From positions 1-64,000 of the forward strand of contig JAIQGF010000016.1 in NCBI GenBank assembly GCA_020072845.1: a stretch of DNA of 64,000 bases, written 5' to 3'. The notes beneath the pieces are model-generated. The model did no database searches. It saw only the letters and a list, made by a program, of their open reading frames with translations, and was not told where the DNA came from. Below, piece by piece: positions 60,425-64,000 of this stretch (position 1 is its first letter; every line of letters starts with the position of its first letter). The stretch is from Terriglobia bacterium. GTDB lineage: Bacteria > Acidobacteriota > Terriglobia > Terriglobales > Acidobacteriaceae. Made by a program: the position numbers and the translations under genes.

Positions 60425-61681
60425 TTGAACCTGCGTGAAATAGCCCGCCAGACGTTCAGCTCGATGCGCGCGCACAAGATGCGCAGCTTCCTGACGATGT
60501 TCGGGATCATCTGGGGCATCACTTCGGTGGTGCTGCTGGTCGGGTTGGGGCGCGGCTTCAACCGCGACCAGAAGCGCCGCATGCGCAGCATCGGCGTGGA
60601 CCTGGCGATCATCTGGGGCGGGCGCACCAGCACGGAAGCGGGAGGCTACGCCGGCGGGCGTCCCATCCGGCTCAACGTGGAAGACGCACGCGCCATCCAG
60701 CGCGAGTGTTATCTCATCAAGACTGTCAGCCCGGAACTGATCCGGCCCGTCCCCGAGGTGAGCGCTTTCAACGCCGCCAACCGCCCCATCCGCGGCGTGT
60801 GGCCCCAGTATCAGAGCTTCCGCTCGCTGACGGCAAGCGAAGGCCGCCTGATGGTTGCCGAAGACGAGACCGAGGCCCGGCGCGTGGTCGTGCTCGGCGT
60901 CGAAGCGCGCCAGCAGTTATTCCGCGGCCAGCCCGCGGTTGGCGCCACGCTGGTGATCGCCGGCTATCCCTACCAGGTCATCGGCGTCCTGGAAAAGAAG
61001 AAGCAGAACGGCAGTTACGGTTCCGGGCCCGACAATACGCAGCTCTTTGTTCCGTACTCCTCCATGGCGCGCGATTTCCCGCCGCCTGAGCGTCCCTGGA
61101 TCAGCCGGGGCTACATCAGCAATCTGGTGGTCGAGGTTGCCGATCCCGGGCAGCACGAAGAAGCCATCGCCCAGGTGTACCGCACGCTGGGACGCCTTCA
61201 CCATTTCGATCCGCAAGACAGGTACGCGCTGTTTGTCTGGGACACCATGCACGGCGCCAAGCTCACAGAGCGGATCTTCGACGTGATGACGCTGTTCTTC
61301 GGTGCGGTTGCCCTGATGACGCTGTCGCTGGGCGGCATCGGGGTGATGAACATCATGCTGGTGTCGGTGACCGAGCGCACCCGCGAAATCGGCGTGCGCA
61401 AGGCACTGGGCGCTACGGCGGGCGACATTCAAAGGCAGTTCTTCGCCGAATCCGCCACCCTCACCATCTTGAGCGGCGCTATCGGCCTGGTGCTCGGACT
61501 TGGAATCTGCGTCATCCTGCAAAGGATCACGCTGCCCGAGTTCATTCCTCCGCCCGACATCGTTCCCGGAGCGTTGCTCGCATCCATAGCGACGCTATCG
61601 CTGATCACCATCACCGCCGGCATGTATCCCGCGCGCCGGGCCGCGGCGTTGTCCCCGATCGAGTGTTTGCGCTACGAGTAA
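60425..61681 (+). CDS. MacB-like ABC transporter permease
   Basis: The 418-aa protein has TM1 (MRSFLTMFGIIWGITSVVLLV), a large periplasmic MacB-PCD-like domain (about residues 45-265) and three C-terminal TM segments (ALMTLSLGGIGVMNIMLVSVTERTREIGVRKALGA as landmark). The start is a TTG at 60425. It is the first of two paralogous permeases separated by 6 bp. No ATP-binding protein or membrane-fusion protein is adjacent. Confidence 0.9.
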   Translation: MNLREIARQTFSSMRAHKMRSFLTMFGIIWGITSVVLLVGLGRGFNRDQKRRMRSIGVDLAIIWGGRTSTEAGGYAGGRPIRLNVEDARAIQRECYLIKTVSPELIRPVPEVSAFNAANRPIRGVWPQYQSFRSLTASEGRLMVAEDETEARRVVVLGVEARQQLFRGQPAVGATLVIAGYPYQVIGVLEKKKQNGSYGSGPDNTQLFVPYSSMARDFPPPERPWISRGYISNLVVEVADPGQHEEAIAQVYRTLGRLHHFDPQDRYALFVWDTMHGAKLTERIFDVMTLFFGAVALMTLSLGGIGVMNIMLVSVTERTREIGVRKALGATAGDIQRQFFAESATLTILSGAIGLVLGLGICVILQRITLPEFIPPPDIVPGALLASIATLSLITITAGMYPARRAAALSPIECLRYE

Positions 61682-61687
61682 ATCCGC

Positions 61688-62944
61688 ATGGGGCTGAAGG
61701 AAATCATCGTCGAAAGCTGGGAGTCGCTGGCGCGCCACCGTCTGCGCAGCGTTCTCACCATGCTGGGAATCACCTGGGGCCTGGTCACGGTGGTGCTGCT
61801 GCTCGGCTACGGCCAGGGCGTGGGCGAGAGCGTGCTCAACGCGTTCCTCGGCATCGGCAACAACGTCATCATGCTTTGGGGAGGCCAGACCAGCATGCAG
61901 GCCGGCGGCGAGCGCGCCGGCCGCCGCATTCGCTACAAGTACGAAGACATCGAGGCGATTCGCGAAGAAGTGCCGCTCATCAAAGGAGTCAGCGCCGAAG
62001 ACGATACCAACCTGCCGTTCAAGTACGGCAACAAGGTCATCTCCATCTCCAGCAAGGCCGTCCAGTTTCCCTACGGCGCCATGCGGCGCCTCGAAGTGGA
62101 AGACGGCCGGTATTTCGAGGAAGGCGACTGCCTCGAGCACCGCCGGGTGGTGATTTTCGGCCAGCGCGCCGCCAAGAAAATTTTCTACGGTCTCAATCCG
62201 GTGGGCCAAAGCGTCACCATCCGCGGCCAGGATTTTCGGATCATCGGCTTGCTGCGGATGAAAATTCAGGACTCATCCAATAACGGCCCCGACAATGAGA
62301 ACGTCTTCATTCCGTTCGAGACCTATCGCGACATCATGGACGTCCGCGATCCCGGCATGATCGTCTTCGCTCCCCTCACGCCCGAGCTGCACCGCAAGGC
62401 GCTGCAGGCGGTCCGCGGCGTGCTGGCGCGCCGTCATCACTTCGATCCCAAGGACGACAAGGCTACGCCGGAATGGGACACGGTCGAAGACGCGGAAGAA
62501 ATCCAGCAGTTCTCGATTGCGCTGCAGGTCATCCTCGGGCTGATTGGCGCGCTCACGTTGGGGGTCGGCGGCGTTGGCGTGATGAATATCATGCTGGTTT
62601 CGGTCACCGAACGCACCCGCGAGATCGGCCTGCGCAAAGCGGTGGGCGCCCGTAAGCTCGACATCCTCGGACAGTTCCTCGTCGAAGCCCTGGTCCTGAC
62701 CTTTATCGGGGGCGCGCTGGGCATGATCATCGCCACCGCGATCGCTCACGCCGTGCCGCCCATGCCGCTCTACGCTGAGGACTTCCACATGGCCAACCAC
62801 GAAGGCGACATCTTCCTGCGCACCTCGCCGGTTGTGCTCAGCGTTTCGTTCCTGATCTTGGCCGCGGTGGGCGTAATTTCCGGCTTCTGGCCGGCGCTGA
62901 AGGCCGCGCAAATGGAGCCGGTCGAAGCGCTGCGCTACGAATGA
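61688..62944 (+). CDS. MacB-like ABC transporter permease (second of a tandem pair)
   Basis: Also 418 aa and collinear with the preceding gene (RHRLRSVLTMLGITWGLVTVVLLLGYG, GVGGVGVMNIMLVSVTERTREIGLRKAVGA as landmarks). The two likely arose by tandem duplication and may form a heterodimer. MacB-type permeases transmit ATP-driven movement across the membrane to extrude peptides, lipoproteins or toxins. The ATPase must be encoded elsewhere. Confidence 0.9.
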   Translation: MGLKEIIVESWESLARHRLRSVLTMLGITWGLVTVVLLLGYGQGVGESVLNAFLGIGNNVIMLWGGQTSMQAGGERAGRRIRYKYEDIEAIREEVPLIKGVSAEDDTNLPFKYGNKVISISSKAVQFPYGAMRRLEVEDGRYFEEGDCLEHRRVVIFGQRAAKKIFYGLNPVGQSVTIRGQDFRIIGLLRMKIQDSSNNGPDNENVFIPFETYRDIMDVRDPGMIVFAPLTPELHRKALQAVRGVLARRHHFDPKDDKATPEWDTVEDAEEIQQFSIALQVILGLIGALTLGVGGVGVMNIMLVSVTERTREIGLRKAVGARKLDILGQFLVEALVLTFIGGALGMIIATAIAHAVPPMPLYAEDFHMANHEGDIFLRTSPVVLSVSFLILAAVGVISGFWPALKAAQMEPVEALRYE

Positions 62945-62950
62945 GGGTTT

Positions 62951-63682
62951 CTATCGCGATTCAAAGATCGCGTATTGGATCGTTCCCGCAATCTTCCGCA
63001 ATCCCGAAATCTCCGCCACCGCACGCTCGGAAATCGGATTCTGATACGCCAGATATACCTTTCTCGGCGCTTCCCTCACCGACCGCTCCACCCCGGCGAT
63101 CACCTCCCGCAGAATATCTTCCGGGAAGGGATCAAAGATGAACACCACCAGCGGCTCCGGCGGAAGCTGAAACCGGCGCGCGTCGCCGCAGTGCAATTCG
63201 AAACTGCGGCACTGTTGCCGCTGGCTGGAATACTTGCGGACGTTCTCCTCGGCAATGGCGTGCAATTCCGGCAGCAGCTCGACGCCAATGATTCTGCGAA
63301 ACGGATAGTCGGAAGCCATCAGCAGCGCGCGTCCTTTGCCCGAGCCCAGATCAAGCAACGCATAGTCGCGGAAATCGATGGGAAGCTGGGCCATGATTTC
63401 GTGGAAGGTCAGCGGGTCGCTAGGCTGGTAGCCCCTGCCGGCAAGCACTTCGCGCATGCGCGTGGACAGCCGCAGGTTCGACCACGTTGTATCCACGCGA
63501 TAGTCCCAGTCGAAATCAATGTCGCCGAAGCGCAGACGGCGGCGCCACGGCAGATGGTCGCACGCAATCTCGAATGCACCCTTCACCAGTTCCGCCGAGG
63601 TGCGCAGCACGCCGCGCCGCGTGAACCACTCGCGCAACCAGGCGCGATACGGGAAGTCTGGGTGTTCGTTCACCGGCCCCAT
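62951..63682 (-). CDS. Class I SAM-dependent methyltransferase
   Basis: The 243-aa protein has a Rossmann SAM-binding motif LLDLGSGKGRALLMASDYP, the acidic ribose site in IIGVELLPELHAIAEENV and VVFIFDPFPEDILREVI. The ATG at 63682 is used, since the frame further up to 63928 runs into the divergent PPOX gene. The N-terminal YRAWLREWFTRRGV region is helical. The substrate is unknown. Confidence 0.85.
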   Translation of the reverse strand: MGPVNEHPDFPYRAWLREWFTRRGVLRTSAELVKGAFEIACDHLPWRRRLRFGDIDFDWDYRVDTTWSNLRLSTRMREVLAGRGYQPSDPLTFHEIMAQLPIDFRDYALLDLGSGKGRALLMASDYPFRRIIGVELLPELHAIAEENVRKYSSQRQQCRSFELHCGDARRFQLPPEPLVVFIFDPFPEDILREVIAGVERSVREAPRKVYLAYQNPISERAVAEISGLRKIAGTIQYAIFESR

Positions 63683-63706
63683 TCTAATCAGATAAACTGA
63701 TCGCGG

Positions 63707-64000
63707 ATGCCCGGCGATTTCACTCACCTGCGCGGCCGCCATTACATTGACCTGGTCACCTTCCGCAAGACCGGTGTGGGGGTGCATACGCCGGTGTGGT
63801 TCGCCGAGACCGATGGCCGCCTGTACATCTTCACCCGTCCCGACGCCGGCAAGATGAAACGGATTCGGAACAATCCACGCGTGGAGGTTGCGCCCTCCAC
63901 CCTCCGCGGCCGGCCGCTTGGCCCGCACGTTCGCGCCACCGCGCGCATCGCCTCTGACCAGGCCGCCGCCCGCCGGGCGATCCGCCGCAAGTACTGGCTG
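63707..64000 (+). CDS. PPOX-class F420-dependent oxidoreductase (3' partial)
   Basis: The frame is open from the ATG at 63707 to the window end (98 residues). The split-barrel opening TFRKTGVGVHTPVWFAETDGRLYIFTR and GKMKRIRNNPRVEVAPSTLRG matches the Rv2061-like group of F420-dependent or PPOX proteins. It is divergent from the methyltransferase, with 24 bp between the start codons. The C-terminus is missing because the window ends. Confidence 0.88.
   Translation, partial: MPGDFTHLRGRHYIDLVTFRKTGVGVHTPVWFAETDGRLYIFTRPDAGKMKRIRNNPRVEVAPSTLRGRPLGPHVRATARIASDQAAARRAIRRKYWL

Overview
The window looks like chromosomal DNA of an acidobacterium (Acidobacteriota, class Terriglobia, broadly Koribacter-like). 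This is inferred from gene content, not from a marker-gene tree. The evidence is high-GC coding sequence, heme A and aa3-oxidase assembly genes including a DUF420 protein, a YpdA-type disulfide reductase, F420/PPOX-type oxidoreductases, many secreted peptidases, MacB-like permeases, and very repetitive intergenic DNA. I see no prophage, insertion sequence, integrase or CRISPR array.

Layout. 1-7.6 kb: heme A synthase and farnesyltransferase (ctaA-ctaB), two small membrane proteins, an ABC-2 exporter, and a minus-strand oxidase-associated trio (DUF420 protein, 89-aa protein, anchored HEAT/lipoyl-like protein). 7.8-15 kb: a ferredoxin, a VOC protein and a large two-gene ATP-dependent electron-activation system (2-hydroxyacyl-CoA dehydratase-like protein plus a tandem-ASKHA activase). 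15-23.5 kb: ssb, a frataxin-like protein, plsC, ypdA, fumC, fabH and a 4.5S/SRP RNA on the minus strand. 23.6-33.4 kb: a TgpA-like transglutaminase, rimO, yacG, pgpA, an NHL protein, cinA, thpR, plsY and gpsA. 33.5-45.7 kb: a BON lipoprotein, a K+ channel, an acquired-looking DUF5677 gene, mobA, an MlaF-like ATPase, the ftsY-ribD-ribE group and an HD-GYP protein. 45.8-64 kb: prepilin peptidase, a PAS protein, tRNA-Leu(GAG), secG, an aminotransferase, an MFS transporter, a degenerate ROK protein, a HAD hydrolase, S9 and S10 peptidases, a STAS protein, two MacB-type permeases, a methyltransferase and a PPOX protein.

The most unusual feature is the intergenic DNA. At some 35 places the spacer is a block of short degenerate tandem units in strict 7-bp or 8-bp register, usually followed by an inverted block of the same theme, with a different theme at most loci. 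These blocks begin at or inside stop codons. Several end directly at an extended -10 box (TGN plus a TANAAT-like hexamer) lying only 6-16 nt before the start codon, which suggests leaderless transcripts. Similar units also lie inside reading frames (mobA, rimO, an aminotransferase) and form the ends of others (plsC, ypdA, MFS). Two dispersed palindromic element families add to this. I could run no searches. Family names rest on motifs read by eye.
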